Under the pieces are notes generated by a model. The model made no database searches. It was not told the DNA's origin and worked only from the letters and a program-made list of their open reading frames with translations. The position numbers and the translations under genes were made by a program. From NCBI RefSeq assembly GCF_033118175.1, contig NC_083711.1, positions 48,618,001 through 48,682,000 on the forward strand: DNA of 64,000 nucleotides. The letters run 5' to 3'. The stretch is from Dama dama (Eukaryota > Chordata > Mammalia > Artiodactyla > Cervidae). Below, piece after piece: positions 60,201 to 64,000 of the stretch (positions are counted from its first letter, which is position 1; every line of letters begins with the position of its first letter).

Positions 60201-60467
60201 GTGCACAAAGCACTTTTCATTTTCCCAAATAGTTTAGTATGTTTATCTAGCAATACCCAGGTATTGTTAGCATGGATCTGATGCTTTGGGGACTGTGAGC
60301 ATGCTACTTGTTTTGCGGCAGCACATATAACTTGCAGCTACGAGTTTCAGAGCAGAACTGAGTGAGGAAGTCAGCCTCTTATTCCTTACCTGGTTTTTTT
60401 GTGGGGTGAGAAGAATCCACTGATATATTTCTACCAGCACCAGATGGCAGTGGGACTTGCTTGACCC
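15095..60467 (-). CDS. ABI3BP: ABI3BP (ABI family member 3 binding protein, TARSH), 3' part: eleven coding exons joined
   Basis: On the - strand, exons 60467-60390, 58898-58794, 55422-55294, 54561-54493, 45865-45656, 41929-41821, 20020-19941, 19214-19185, 18417-18256, 16983-16861 and 15210-15095 join into one frame of 403 codons plus TAG, each with AG/GT borders. The product matches the C-terminal third of mammalian ABI3BP: a Pro/Thr/Lys-rich linker, PHVRYIQKPDNSPC, one FN3 domain (NPPTNLTVV to NTVAFSTES), a short linker, then the C-terminal domain shared with FNDC1 (GRDAIWTERPF to TIPGKW). ABI3BP is a secreted extracellular-matrix glycoprotein that binds collagen and was named for binding the ABI3 (NESH) SH3 domain; it is linked to senescence and stromal differentiation. 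Visible N-glycosylation sequons include NVT, NAT, NLT, NDT and NQT. The N-terminus lies beyond 64000. Confidence 0.96.
16107..16236 (-). mobile_element. Truncated BovA SINE
   Basis: Reverse BovA body (gttgctcagttgtgtccaac to ttgccatgtccttctcc) without the tRNA head. The flanking near-repeats atgatagcag at 16097-16106 and atgatagtag at 16237-16246 look like a 10-bp target duplication with one mismatch. Confidence 0.85.
16577..16792 (+). mobile_element. Bov-tA SINE
   Basis: The tRNA-Glu-like head (cttccctgatggctcag) is followed by the BovA body ending gtcagacacgactgagc. It is flanked by tcagcctg at 16569-16576 and 16793-16800. Its 3' end lies about 70 bp from an ABI3BP exon. Confidence 0.9.
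16861..16983 (-). CDS. ABI3BP: ABI3BP coding exon, C-terminal domain middle part
   Basis: The acceptor ...TTTCCAG is complementary to 16984 onward, and the donor GTAGGT is complementary to 16860-16855. The length is 123 bp, phase 1 to phase 1. It encodes GKFYNIGDQRGHGEDHCQF, then VDSFLDGRTGQQLSSDQLPTKE. It sits right beside a Bov-tA SINE (16577-16792), whose insertion missed the donor by about 60 bp. Confidence 0.95.
16984..18255 (-). other. ABI3BP: ABI3BP intron with L2 relic
   Basis: The main content is a plus-strand L2 (about 17050-17660). The rest is unremarkable AT-rich sequence. Confidence 0.7.
17050..17660 (+). mobile_element. L2 LINE relic
   Basis: It shows L2 3'-region landmarks: cagtctctccagcagtcttc, ataaaacccagagtcctta, and near the end ctccccactagattgtaagc. 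Confidence 0.7.
18256..18417 (-). CDS. ABI3BP: ABI3BP coding exon, start of C-terminal domain
   Basis: The acceptor TTTATGCAG is complementary to 18418-18426, and the donor GTGAGC is complementary to 18255-18250. The length is 162 bp, phase 1 to phase 1. It encodes AGRDAIWTERPFNSDSYSEC, then KGKQYVKRTWYKKFVGVQLC and NSLRYKIYLSDSLT. The motif is shared with FNDC1, and two Cys are visible. The acceptor is a tandem CAGCAG, so removal of the first residue (Ala) is an alternative. Confidence 0.96.
18418..19184 (-). other. ABI3BP: ABI3BP intron with short L1 tail
   Basis: This short intron carries a roughly 60-bp L1 3' tail (18785-18840). Nothing else is recognisable. Confidence 0.7.
18785..18840 (+). 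mobile_element. L1 3'-tail fragment
   Basis: gtttgacagaaaacaacaaa, then attctgtaaagcaattgtcc and an A-rich end: the artiodactyl L1 3' terminus, almost identical to the end of the element at 22197-22489. Confidence 0.75.
19185..19214 (-). CDS. ABI3BP: ABI3BP 30-bp micro-exon (ADPRVSEPVS)
   Basis: This 30-base exon has an upstream CTCAG acceptor (complement of 19215-19219) and GTGAGT donor (complement of 19184-19179). It encodes the ten-residue linker (A)DPRVSEPVS between the FN3 domain and the C-terminal domain, identical to the human linker as I remember it. Phase 1 at both ends allows skipping without a frameshift. It is too short to stand out in ORF scans. Confidence 0.92.
19215..19940 (-). 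other. ABI3BP: ABI3BP intron, no recognisable element
   Basis: The 726-bp intron between the micro-exon and the last FN3 exon holds no recognisable transposon or RNA gene. Confidence 0.7.
19941..20020 (-). CDS. ABI3BP: ABI3BP coding exon, last strands of FN3 domain
   Basis: The acceptor CCCTTCAG is complementary to 20021-20028, and the donor GTAATT is complementary to 19940-19935. The length is 80 bp, entering in phase 2 and leaving in phase 1. It encodes (S)YEFQVKPKNPLGEGPPSN and TVAFSTES. The Y-x-F-x-V pattern and the GEGPPSN turn are typical of FN3 strands F and G. Confidence 0.95.
22197..22489 (+). mobile_element. 5'-truncated L1 3' end with 12-bp target duplication
   Basis: L1 3' UTR (gggaggatcaaaagggaggg to the A-rich tail), flanked by agtaatgtctta at 22185-22196 and 22490-22501. 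Confidence 0.9.
23355..28105 (+). mobile_element. Old L1, 5' UTR to mid ORF2 (nest A, segment 1)
   Basis: It starts with L1 5' UTR containing about three diverged repeats of ~370 bp (23650-24500). The ORF1/inter-ORF region follows (gcaaacacctcataaagagt; aactttcaggccagaaggga), then decayed ORF2 with the reverse-transcriptase region around 27400-27720, where a degenerate FADDD box is seen at about 27679-27693. Many stops and frameshifts are present. The element continues at 29514 and 33817 after later insertions. Confidence 0.85.
28106..29513 (+). mobile_element. BovB LINE copy A (inserted in the old L1)
   Basis: BovB ORF2 from the RT domain to the 3' end: gtggatcg and rytadd-type region with YADDT at 28743-28757, then the C-terminal region (ORF 28853-29275) and terminal ggttgcaaagaatcaaacac. 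The L1 sequence resumes seamlessly after it (agctcctttatattagtctt). The coding frame has several stops. Confidence 0.93.
29514..30070 (+). mobile_element. Old L1, ORF2 C-terminal region (nest A, segment 2)
   Basis: L1 ORF2 landmarks: gacaccaaaagcaaaagcaa, then caacctatggaatgggagaa, then gagaaatgcaaatcaaaacc. It continues segment 1 and breaks at the BovB copy beginning near 30071. Confidence 0.9.
30071..30686 (+). mobile_element. BovB LINE copy B, 5' part
   Basis: End of the endonuclease region and the linker before RT. Frame 30143-30472 carries KFRLKWKKVGKTARPFRYDL, and the next ORF (from 30469) reads FQRIARRDKKAFFSDQCKEI. It is cut at 30686 by an L1 insertion and resumes at 32240. Confidence 0.93.
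30687..32225 (+). mobile_element. Young bovine-type L1, 5'-truncated, inside BovB
   Basis: About 1.54 kb covering the ORF2 C-terminus, 3' UTR and poly(A) tail. The direct repeat aagaagaggtggca at 30673-30686 and 32226-32239 is a perfect 14-bp target duplication. The ORF2 frame is open except for TGA codons at 30931-30933 and 31474-31476, both where L1 normally has Trp, and ends at the TAG at 31864-31866. This is the least decayed LINE in the window. Confidence 0.95.
32240..33816 (+). mobile_element. BovB LINE copy B, 3' part
   Basis: It continues exactly where 30686 stopped, through RT and the C-terminal domain to the terminal gaactgaactgaa. The RT active-site box is destroyed (reads YTGDT near 33040 instead of YADDT). 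Together with 30071-30686 this is about 2.2 kb of BovB. Confidence 0.93.
33817..34795 (+). mobile_element. Old L1, 3' end (nest A, segment 3)
   Basis: ORF2 end and 3' UTR of the element begun at 23355: gagtgtatatccaaggaaat, then gaatatcattcagcctttaa, then ggcatgttgtatactttaaa. A DNA-transposon relic interrupts it at 33980-34289. Confidence 0.85.
33980..34289 (+). mobile_element. Tigger-like DNA transposon relic
   Basis: The ends cagctaacccttgg and ccttgaacaacatgagtt-like (reverse of the right end, caagggtgacctg) form imperfect terminal inverted repeats. TA follows the right end at 34290-34291. The layout fits a TcMar-Tigger family; the exact subfamily is not assigned. Confidence 0.6.
35110..35410 (+). 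mobile_element. MIR SINE
   Basis: Forward MIR layout: gacttgggttcacagctgc, aagtaacttaaccgctctga, gtgaggatactattaaatac, ending ccatgcatatagtaagtcat. Confidence 0.8.
36566..36660. repeat. Intronic duplicated motif, copy 1
   Basis: Contains taatggccattcca (36566-36579) and tcagatttacagtttacaag (36598-36617). Both blocks recur perfectly at 37854-37887, followed by about 30-60 bp of lower similarity. Copy 1 has 18 extra bases between the two blocks. I do not recognise it as a known repeat family. Confidence 0.7.
37600..37850. other. Small CpG-rich patch in ABI3BP intron
   Basis: Roughly twenty CpG dinucleotides fall between about 37625 and 37830, in an otherwise AT-rich intron. No LINE, SINE or exon with splice borders is recognisable. 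The ORF at 37448-37945 (+) crosses it but shows no known domain. Confidence 0.6.
37854..37920. repeat. Intronic duplicated motif, copy 2
   Basis: taatggccattcca (37854-37867) runs straight into tcagatttacagtttacaag (37868-37887), then a diverged continuation. It lies directly at the edge of the CpG-rich patch. Confidence 0.7.
39216..39422 (-). mobile_element. Bov-tA SINE with 9-bp target duplication
   Basis: Reverse Bov-tA with complete tRNA-like head (ccagggattgaacctgggtc). Flanked by gatctggca at 39207-39215 and 39423-39431. Confidence 0.92.
39432..39912 (+). mobile_element. L2 LINE relic
   Basis: L2 3' landmarks: ggccctccctaacttgg, aggaagtttgtctttccttt, gcctggagctcctcaaagg, ending ccaggtaaatgttagctgaatg. 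Confidence 0.75.
40288..40408 (+). mobile_element. BovA SINE, head missing
   Basis: Forward body from atggcaacccactccagtat to agtcggacacgactgagtga, without the tRNA-like head. Confidence 0.85.
41821..41929 (-). CDS. ABI3BP: ABI3BP coding exon, middle strands of FN3 domain
   Basis: The acceptor GCTTTTCAG is complementary to 41930-41938, and the donor GTAAGC is complementary to 41820-41815. The length is 109 bp, phase 1 to phase 2. It encodes EYEVISRENGSFSGKNKS, then IQTTNQTFSTVENLKPDTS. EYEV and LKPDTS-YEF are typical FN3 strand C and F motifs. The NQT sequon is a likely N-glycosylation site. The exon is separated from the next FN3 exon by a 21.8-kb intron full of LINEs. Confidence 0.95.
44590..44697 (+). 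mobile_element. BovB 3'-end fragment
   Basis: gcaaactctgggagatagtg to gctggacatgatttagcgac: about 110 bp of the BovB 3' terminus. Confidence 0.85.
45117..45215 (+). mobile_element. L1 3'-tail fragment
   Basis: gtggctgattcatgctgatg, then acaacattgtaaagccatta and an A-rich tail, the bovine L1 3' terminus. Confidence 0.8.
45656..45865 (-). CDS. ABI3BP: ABI3BP coding exon, FN3 start with upstream linker
   Basis: The acceptor CTCTTAG is complementary to 45866-45872, and the donor GTAAGA is complementary to 45655-45650. The length is 210 bp, phase 1 to phase 1. It encodes GPHVRYIQKPDNSPCSITD, SVKRFPKEEATEGNATSPPQ and the FN3 N-terminal strands NPPTNLTVVTVEGCPSFVIL plus DWDKPLNDTVT. The conserved FN3 Trp (ILDW) is present, and NAT, NLT and NDT are sequons. 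Confidence 0.96.
47586..47789 (+). mobile_element. Young L1 3'-end insertion with 15-bp target duplication
   Basis: About 200 bp of bovine L1 3' UTR (gcatgagacaagtgctcggg to the A-tail), nearly identical to the tail at 32028-32225. Flanked by agaaaatcacaaagg at 47571-47585 and 47790-47804. Confidence 0.92.
47869..48054 (+). mobile_element. MaLR-like LTR relic with internal deletion
   Basis: The start gtggactgaattatgttttc and the end cctctagaactgtgaaagaa, then ggcaggcctagtaaactaat, resemble MST/MLT-type LTR ends with most of the middle missing. L1 ORF2 sequence continues on both sides. Confidence 0.55.
48825..48948 (-). mobile_element. Truncated BovA SINE
   Basis: Reverse BovA body (agctcagttgtgtccgattc to ttgccatttccttctcc), inserted in the old L1. 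Confidence 0.85.
51227..52637 (+). mobile_element. BovB LINE copy C (nest B)
   Basis: RT to 3' end of BovB. ORF 51792-52235 includes the RT box RYADDTTLMA and downstream NIQKTKIMTLGPTTSWQIDG. The end is tcgcaaagagctggacacga. L1 3' sequence resumes after it. Confidence 0.93.
52638..52741 (+). mobile_element. Old L1 3' UTR piece (nest B)
   Basis: gtaatatggttaccttgaga to gaaactttctgaggtgctgc: L1 3' UTR between two BovB copies. It continues at 53532. Confidence 0.65.
52742..53531 (+). mobile_element. BovB LINE copy D with 11-bp target duplication
   Basis: 5'-truncated BovB starting at the RT box (RYADDITLTAE) and ending in gaactgaactg. Flanked by atgtactcatt at 52731-52741 and 53532-53542. Close to the BovB consensus as I recall it. 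Confidence 0.94.
53532..53640 (+). mobile_element. Old L1 3' terminus (nest B)
   Basis: atcttgattgtgacgatggt, then tatacatatattaaaattta and tttatacttcag, the usual end of this L1 class. Confidence 0.65.
53650..54480 (+). mobile_element. LTR-like relic split by a CHR SINE
   Basis: gcttagctctgtgactttct, gagaaataaatcctctttag and, after the SINE, gccactaagattttgtagtt with cagcaacagttgactaatat resemble an ancient LTR of MaLR type. Family assignment is uncertain. Confidence 0.4.
54052..54390 (+). mobile_element. CHR-type tRNA-derived SINE
   Basis: tRNA-like head (gctttcctgatggcttag; ggttcaaaccctgatcc) followed by repeating gagcc/gcaac/gaagcc blocks and ccaacacagccaaaaataag plus A-tail, typical of cetartiodactyl CHR SINEs. 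Flanked by tatgctact (54043-54051) and tatgccact (54391-54399). Confidence 0.85.
54493..54561 (-). CDS. ABI3BP: ABI3BP coding exon (DNMTDFSSSPTRETDPLGKPRFK)
   Basis: The acceptor CATCCTCAG is complementary to 54562-54570, and the donor GTACGT is complementary to 54492-54487. The length is 69 bp, phase 1 to phase 1. The peptide DNMTDFSSSPTRETDPLGK, then PRFK, matches the linker just before PHVRYIQ in mammalian ABI3BP. It lies next to a CHR-type SINE and LTR-like sequence. Confidence 0.95.
54562..55293 (-). other. ABI3BP: ABI3BP intron with Bov-tA
   Basis: Contains one complete Bov-tA (54745-54959). The rest is unremarkable. Confidence 0.8.
54745..54959 (+). mobile_element. Bov-tA SINE with 12-bp target duplication
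   Basis: tgggcttcccttgtaggtca head, B box gggttcgattccc, BovA end gtcagatatgacttagcgac. Flanked by aaagattacaac at 54733-54744 and 54960-54971. Confidence 0.93.
55294..55422 (-). CDS. ABI3BP: ABI3BP coding exon (Pro/Thr-rich linker)
   Basis: The acceptor TGCATTATAG is complementary to 55423-55432, and the donor GTGAGT is complementary to 55293-55288. The length is 129 bp, phase 1 to phase 1. It encodes GIISSGRVTSPPLRATLRPT, then EAPLETMETDKKPPTVPASE and EDL. This is low-complexity linker with likely O-glycosylation, which is diverged among mammals in my recollection. Confidence 0.93.
55490..56260 (-). mobile_element. L2 LINE relic
   Basis: Reverse L2 throughout: caacaaatatttattaagca, then ggaatgccttcctagagg, then gagggccttgcataccatgg, then gggaagtaacatgatcagat. 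Confidence 0.8.
56359..56570 (-). mobile_element. Bov-tA SINE with 9-bp target duplication
   Basis: Reverse Bov-tA with tRNA-like head (ccagggattgaacccaggtc). Flanked by tagagtgga at 56350-56358 and 56571-56579. Confidence 0.92.
57014..57212 (+). mobile_element. Bov-tA SINE, head slightly truncated
   Basis: From taaagaacctgcctgcaatg through gggttcaattcctgggtca to gagtaggacacgaatgagcc. Confidence 0.9.
57960..58320 (-). mobile_element. L2 LINE relic
   Basis: Reverse L2 landmarks: gagctcatgatctagtaggg, ggaggcttctttaagacaag, gaggtcattctatgcgaag. Confidence 0.65.
58794..58898 (-). CDS. ABI3BP: ABI3BP coding exon (RRPPLPPRPMPPRRKPLPPNN)
   Basis: The acceptor ATCTCTTAG is complementary to 58899-58907, and the donor GTATGT is complementary to 58793-58788. 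The length is 105 bp, phase 1 to phase 1. It encodes AIIPGTRRPPLPPRP, then MPPRRKPLPPNNVTGKPGSA. The PLPPRP and KPLPP cores are class-type SH3 ligand motifs, consistent with the ABI3 SH3-binding activity after which the gene is named. NVT is a sequon. Confidence 0.95.
58899..60389 (-). other. ABI3BP: ABI3BP intron, no recognisable element
   Basis: AT-rich intron with a poly-T tract at 58959-58975. I see no transposon family or RNA gene in it. Confidence 0.65.
60390..60467 (-). CDS. ABI3BP: ABI3BP coding exon (GVKQVPLPSGAGRN...)
   Basis: The acceptor TGCTCACAG is complementary to 60468-60476, and the donor GTAAGG is complementary to 60389-60384. The length is 78 bp, phase 1 to phase 1. It encodes GVKQVPLPSGAGRNISVD, then SSHPTKKP. 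The splice borders and frame joining to the next exon are clear. I recognise the peptide less firmly than the other exons, because this part of ABI3BP is alternatively spliced and fast-evolving. Confidence 0.85.
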
Positions 60468-61300
60468 CTGTGAGCAGAGATAATGACAGAATAAATAGAT
60501 AGCTAAAATGTGATAAACATTCTTTACGGAAACTTCATAGAATTGTTAGTGATAATGTGCTTTTTTTTTTTTTCTTTTAGAACAAGGATACTGGTGTTTT
60601 TGTGCCTAGACATTTTGATTGGCTTCTCCCGTCTGCATACAGAAAAAAATATCTAAAGCCCTATTGCATTCATTGGTTATGTTTTTTTCTATGAAGATTT
60701 AGTGTTTGATTTTTTGATTGTGGCTTTGTATTAATTTTCTATGCTGCCCACCCTGCACTGCCTGCCTGGGTCGTATTGTCTTGCCAGAAAGATTTCATCT
60801 ACAGTGATTGACTATTTTTCTTTTTTTGCCAATATTCATGCATAAATTCTGTGGTTTTTAAAAATATTTTTCTCTAACTCCTCTACCCCAATAAAAACCC
60901 TTATAATTTCAACATGTTTGGGTTTCTACCTAATGAATTGACTTTAAAATATATTTTGAGAAGCCTTGGTTAGCAGGCTGGTTAGGCCACAGACTGTATC
61001 TGCACTCTTAAGATTTGTAAATCAGGCCTGGGTAGGCCTTAAACTCCAAGTTGCTGTTTGGAAGAAACTGATCTGAAAATTACCCGGCATGCTATTTTAT
61101 CTCCTAAGTCTCTCAGACATAATCTGTTGGTTATTACTAAGTCATTCACCTAAATACCCATGCTAGGAATTATTATTCTTTTACACTATAAAATAGTCTT
61201 CCCTGACATGGCTGGCAGTCTCCATTAAGGAATAATAGGAACAGACATTTAGAATCTCAAGAGTGAATATTATCCTTAGTTAGATATAGTGGCTCATCCT

Positions 61301-61567
61301 GAACTTTCCAGGTGGTGCAGCGGTAAAGAACCTGCTTGCCAAAAAAAACCCACAAAACCTGCTTGCCAGTGCAGGGGACACAAGAGACATGGGTTCGATC
61401 CCTGGGTCAGAAGACCCCCTAGAGAAGGAAATGGCAACCCACTCCAGTATTCTTGCCTGGAAAATGCCATGGACGGAGGAGCCTGGTGGGCTATAGTCCA
61501 CAGGATTGCAAAGAGGTGGATATGACTGAACGTGTGTGCATACACACGCACACACACACACACACAA
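61301..61567 (+). mobile_element. Bov-tA SINE with internal duplication and 11-bp target duplication
   Basis: Forward Bov-tA flanked by tggctcatcct at 61290-61300 and 61568-61578. The head contains acctgcttgcc twice, separated by an A-rich spacer. The 3' end runs into an (AC)n tract. Confidence 0.92.
61541..61566. repeat. (AC)n microsatellite at SINE 3' end
   Basis: A dinucleotide AC run of about 26 bp with one interruption, directly after the Bov-tA body. Confidence 0.85.
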
Positions 61568-61605
61568 TGGCTCATCCTAAAATATGAACCCGTACTCTGA
61601 GGACA

Positions 61606-61620
61606 TGTGTGTGTGTGTGT
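61606..61620. repeat. (GT)n microsatellite
   Basis: About 15 bp of alternating TG/GT, 40 bp downstream of the (AC)n tract and complementary to it. Confidence 0.8.
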
Positions 61621-61883
61621 GCTCACTATAATATGTATTAAAGATAAGAATAAACACTGAGTTTATATACTAGCTAGTACATTAACAAGAACAAGCACGG
61701 TCACAGCCCTGTTTGGAGTGATGTTCCAGGACTCTGTAGGGACATTACATACTCAGCCTCATGTAATATGTAGGCAGAGATATTAAGTATACAACAGAAG
61801 CTTTGCTTGCCAAAAATTAGATGATATTTTTGCATTAATTTATGAAATTATTAATCATGACTGTATTGTAATGAACATTAATT

Positions 61884-61952
61884 AGCCCAGGGATCGAACC
61901 CAGGCCTCCCACATTGCAGACAGAGTCTTTACCATCTGAGCTACCCAAGAAA
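61884..61952 (-). mobile_element. Bov-tA tRNA-like head fragment
   Basis: cccagggatcgaacccaggc to taccatctgagctaccc: only the tRNA-Glu-derived part, without the BovA body. Confidence 0.75.
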
Positions 61953-62454
61953 CTCATTAATATATTACTAATGTTATTATTAACTATAATAATAATTATG
62001 ATTAACATTAATTTATGAAACCTAATATTGCAATTCCACAGCCTCTGCTGTTTGAAAAAGAGATAATATATAACCTCATGGTGAATGTTTGTATGGAGCC
62101 AGGGATCAAATTCTGTTTATCTGTGGTGGGAATAAAGTGTTTCTGCAGTCAATGACTATTTTGTGGCTCATCCCACAGGCACTGTGGGAACAAAAGCTCA
62201 TGGGTCTTCTTCCTGTGCCCTCCTCTGAGTGGCAATGGGAGTGGGAAATGACTCACTGGGGGGTTACTCTGTCTGTGGCTTAGGGGAATGCAATTCATTT
62301 GTCAGCAGGATAACCTGGTTTGCTGAGATCTGATTTACCACCATTTTTCAAGGGTAAAATCACATTATATCCTCTAGCACGCCAGCAGGCTATGTGTGTC
62401 TTCAGTAGACACTTCTTCACACTCTTTTTCCAAATCAACAAAGTATGTTGATCC

Positions 62455-62650
62455 AATACTGCACAAGCACCTTAGATATTCAAGACCTTATTTGATCCAT
62501 ACACCCCTTCTGGGTGGGAGATACCACTGGGGTCTCACAGAGGAGGAAACCCGAGGCAAGGGGAGATTAAGTACTTGTCCAGGGACTCACAGTTAAAGTG
62601 GACGCATTTACACCCACATATGCCCAGTTCCCAAGCCCATTTCTTGAGCA
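62455..62650 (-). mobile_element. MIR SINE
   Basis: Reverse MIR: cagaggaggaaacccgaggc, attaagtacttgtccaggga, then a diverged end. Confidence 0.65.
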
Positions 62651-63116
62651 CTAATTGGGATAGTACAGGGTGCCTTTTTCTGTCATCATCTTCCCTCCGA
62701 TAAAGAGAAGGCCGGAAGTGGCATCGCTGGTGCTAAAGCCCATGCTACCAAGCCTAGACTTAAAAACCTGACTTAACTGCAGTTTTGACCTTCCCCAGAA
62801 ATGTAATCTCAATCAACCAGCCTGGAAATTTCTGGTCAGCCCCTGTGAGGGAATCTGTCACAGGTGCCCTCTTCATCCTCCAGAAGAAGAGGTGATCTAC
62901 AATGGTAAAACCCACACAAATCCCTTCCAGCTCCAAAGGTGTCCTGGCTTCAGCATAGTATTTTCTTTGGGTGATGGTTCCCTTGCCCCACACAACCCTA
63001 TACATGTGGTTGCTGCAGCGGAAGGGGAGGGTGGGGCAAACGGGGAGAGTAGGATTAACACACACACACTCCCGTGCATAAAAGAGACAGCCGGTGGGAA
63101 GCTGCTGCCTAGCAGA

Positions 63117-63328
63117 GGGAGCTCAGCCCAGTGCTCTGTGATGACCTAGTGGCTGGGATGGGGGTGAGACGGAGGTCCAAGAGGGACGGGGTGTATATAT
63201 ACACATATAGAGACACACACACGTGTACACTCACACATATGTACACATGTACAAACATGTACCCTTTGTTGGACAGTAGAAACTAACACAAATTGTAAAG
63301 CAACTGTCCTCTGATAAAAAAACAAAAC
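63117..63328 (+). mobile_element. L1 3'-end fragment
   Basis: agtgctctgtgatgacctag, gagggacggggtgtatatat, agaaactaacacaaattgta, ending in an A-rich tail. An alternating AC/TG stretch lies at 63210-63262. Confidence 0.8.
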
Positions 63329-63409
63329 TTCCATTGCGCACAAGTCTTTGGAGTGCCATTCTAGTCACTACATAGGATGCTGCTTGATTCATAAATTGCT
63401 GAATGCATG

Positions 63410-63631
63410 CTGTGATAAGTCACTTCAGTCCTGTCCAACTCTTTGTGACCCTATGGAGTGTAATCCACCAGGCTCCTCTGTCCAGGGAATTCTCCAGGCC
63501 AGAATACTGGAGTGGGTTGCCTTGCCCCCCTCCAGGGGATCTGCCCCACCCAGGGATCGAACCCTGGTCTCTTACCATCTCTGGCACAGGCAGGCAGGTT
63601 CTTTACCACTAGCACCACCTGGGAAGCCCAA
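63410..63631 (-). mobile_element. Bov-tA SINE
   Basis: Reverse Bov-tA with complete tRNA-like head ending ccacctgggaagccc at 63617-63631, and a short duplication (ggcaggcagg) in the head. Confidence 0.92.
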
Positions 63632-64000
63632 TAAAGCCAATTAAATCTTCAAATTTACTTGGCTGAATTTTTTTTTTTTCAATGCTTCTCTTTTGCCCTC
63701 ACAATGAGTCTAACTGACTTTAGCTCTCAGGTCCTATACTCTGTATTTCAGGTGTCTGAAATACACCAGTGAGGTGTCACCTCACTGGGTGAGGGCTAAA
63801 CAACCATGGCTGGCAAGCAGGTGCCATGCAGTCATGCCACTGATATGTGGAAGTCAGAGAGAAATGCAAGGATGACATGGTTTTCCAACCACTCATGTGC
63901 AGATCCACCAAGTCACAGGCTGGTAAAACGGAGAACTGAGAGAGAATCTAAAGCTCTGCAGGATTACTTTATGGATAAGAGAAAAAATAGAATCATCCCT

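Larger units (their letters stand above)
60468..64000 (-). other. ABI3BP: ABI3BP intron reaching the window edge
   Basis: No further exon with acceptor, open frame and donor could be found upstream of 60467 within the window. It contains Bov-tA 61301-61567, a tRNA-like SINE scrap (61884-61952), a MIR (62455-62650), an L1 tail (63117-63328) and Bov-tA 63410-63631. The stretch 60480-61290 is unremarkable. Confidence 0.65.

Noticed and set aside
61884..61952. tRNA-Glu-like sequence
   Set aside because: It is the degenerate head of a Bov-tA SINE and does not keep a full tRNA cloverleaf.
62820..62885. Minus-strand TDSLTG peptide resembling the end of the ABI3BP exon at 18256
   Set aside because: The base after the matching G is not followed by GT, there is no acceptor, and the similarity is limited to six residues.
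1..64000. Bacterial-style operons, CRISPR arrays, phage or plasmid modules
   Set aside because: None seen; the content is mammalian exons, introns and retrotransposons throughout.

Overview
This window is nuclear DNA of a ruminant, almost certainly a bovid (cattle, sheep, goat or a relative). The evidence is many BovB (RTE-type) LINE copies, tRNA-Glu-derived Bov-tA/BovA SINEs, a young bovine-type L1 3' end, and split genes with consensus GT/AG introns. I cannot tell the species from the sequence alone. There is no prokaryotic, phage or CRISPR content.

Two protein-coding genes lie tail to tail. The + strand (1-13650) carries the 3' part of TFG: four coding exons at 629-796, 4672-4812, 9193-9291 and 12834-13216, encoding the Q/P/Y-rich C-terminal half of the ER-exit-site protein TFG. 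A short 3' UTR follows, with AATAAA at 13631. From 13975 to the end of the window the - strand carries the 3' part of ABI3BP (TARSH). Eleven coding exons join in frame from 60467 down to the TAG at 15095-15097. They encode a Pro-rich linker, one fibronectin type III domain and the conserved Cys-containing C-terminal domain. The 3' UTR is about 1.1 kb, with AATAAA on the - strand at 14000-13995. Only about 320 bp should separate the two cleavage sites. The same TFG/ABI3BP order and orientation is known from human 3q12.2.

The rest is intronic and rich in transposons. Two LINE nests stand out. Nest A (23355-34795, inside the 21.8-kb intron that splits the FN3 domain) is an old L1 broken by two BovB copies and a Tigger-like DNA element; one BovB copy is itself split by a younger L1 with a 14-bp target duplication. 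Nest B (about 46380-53640) is another old L1 carrying an L1 tail, a MaLR-like LTR remnant, a BovA piece and two BovB copies. Outside the nests lie Bov-tA/BovA SINEs, one CHR-type SINE, and L2, MIR and MER5A relics.

I found no undescribed biological system. The most useful second-look items are the very close convergent poly(A) sites, two tandem NAGNAG acceptors that would each toggle one Ala, an intronic CpG-rich patch beside a diverged duplicated motif, the GC-shifted TFG exon at 9193-9291, and the nested insertions with readable target duplications.
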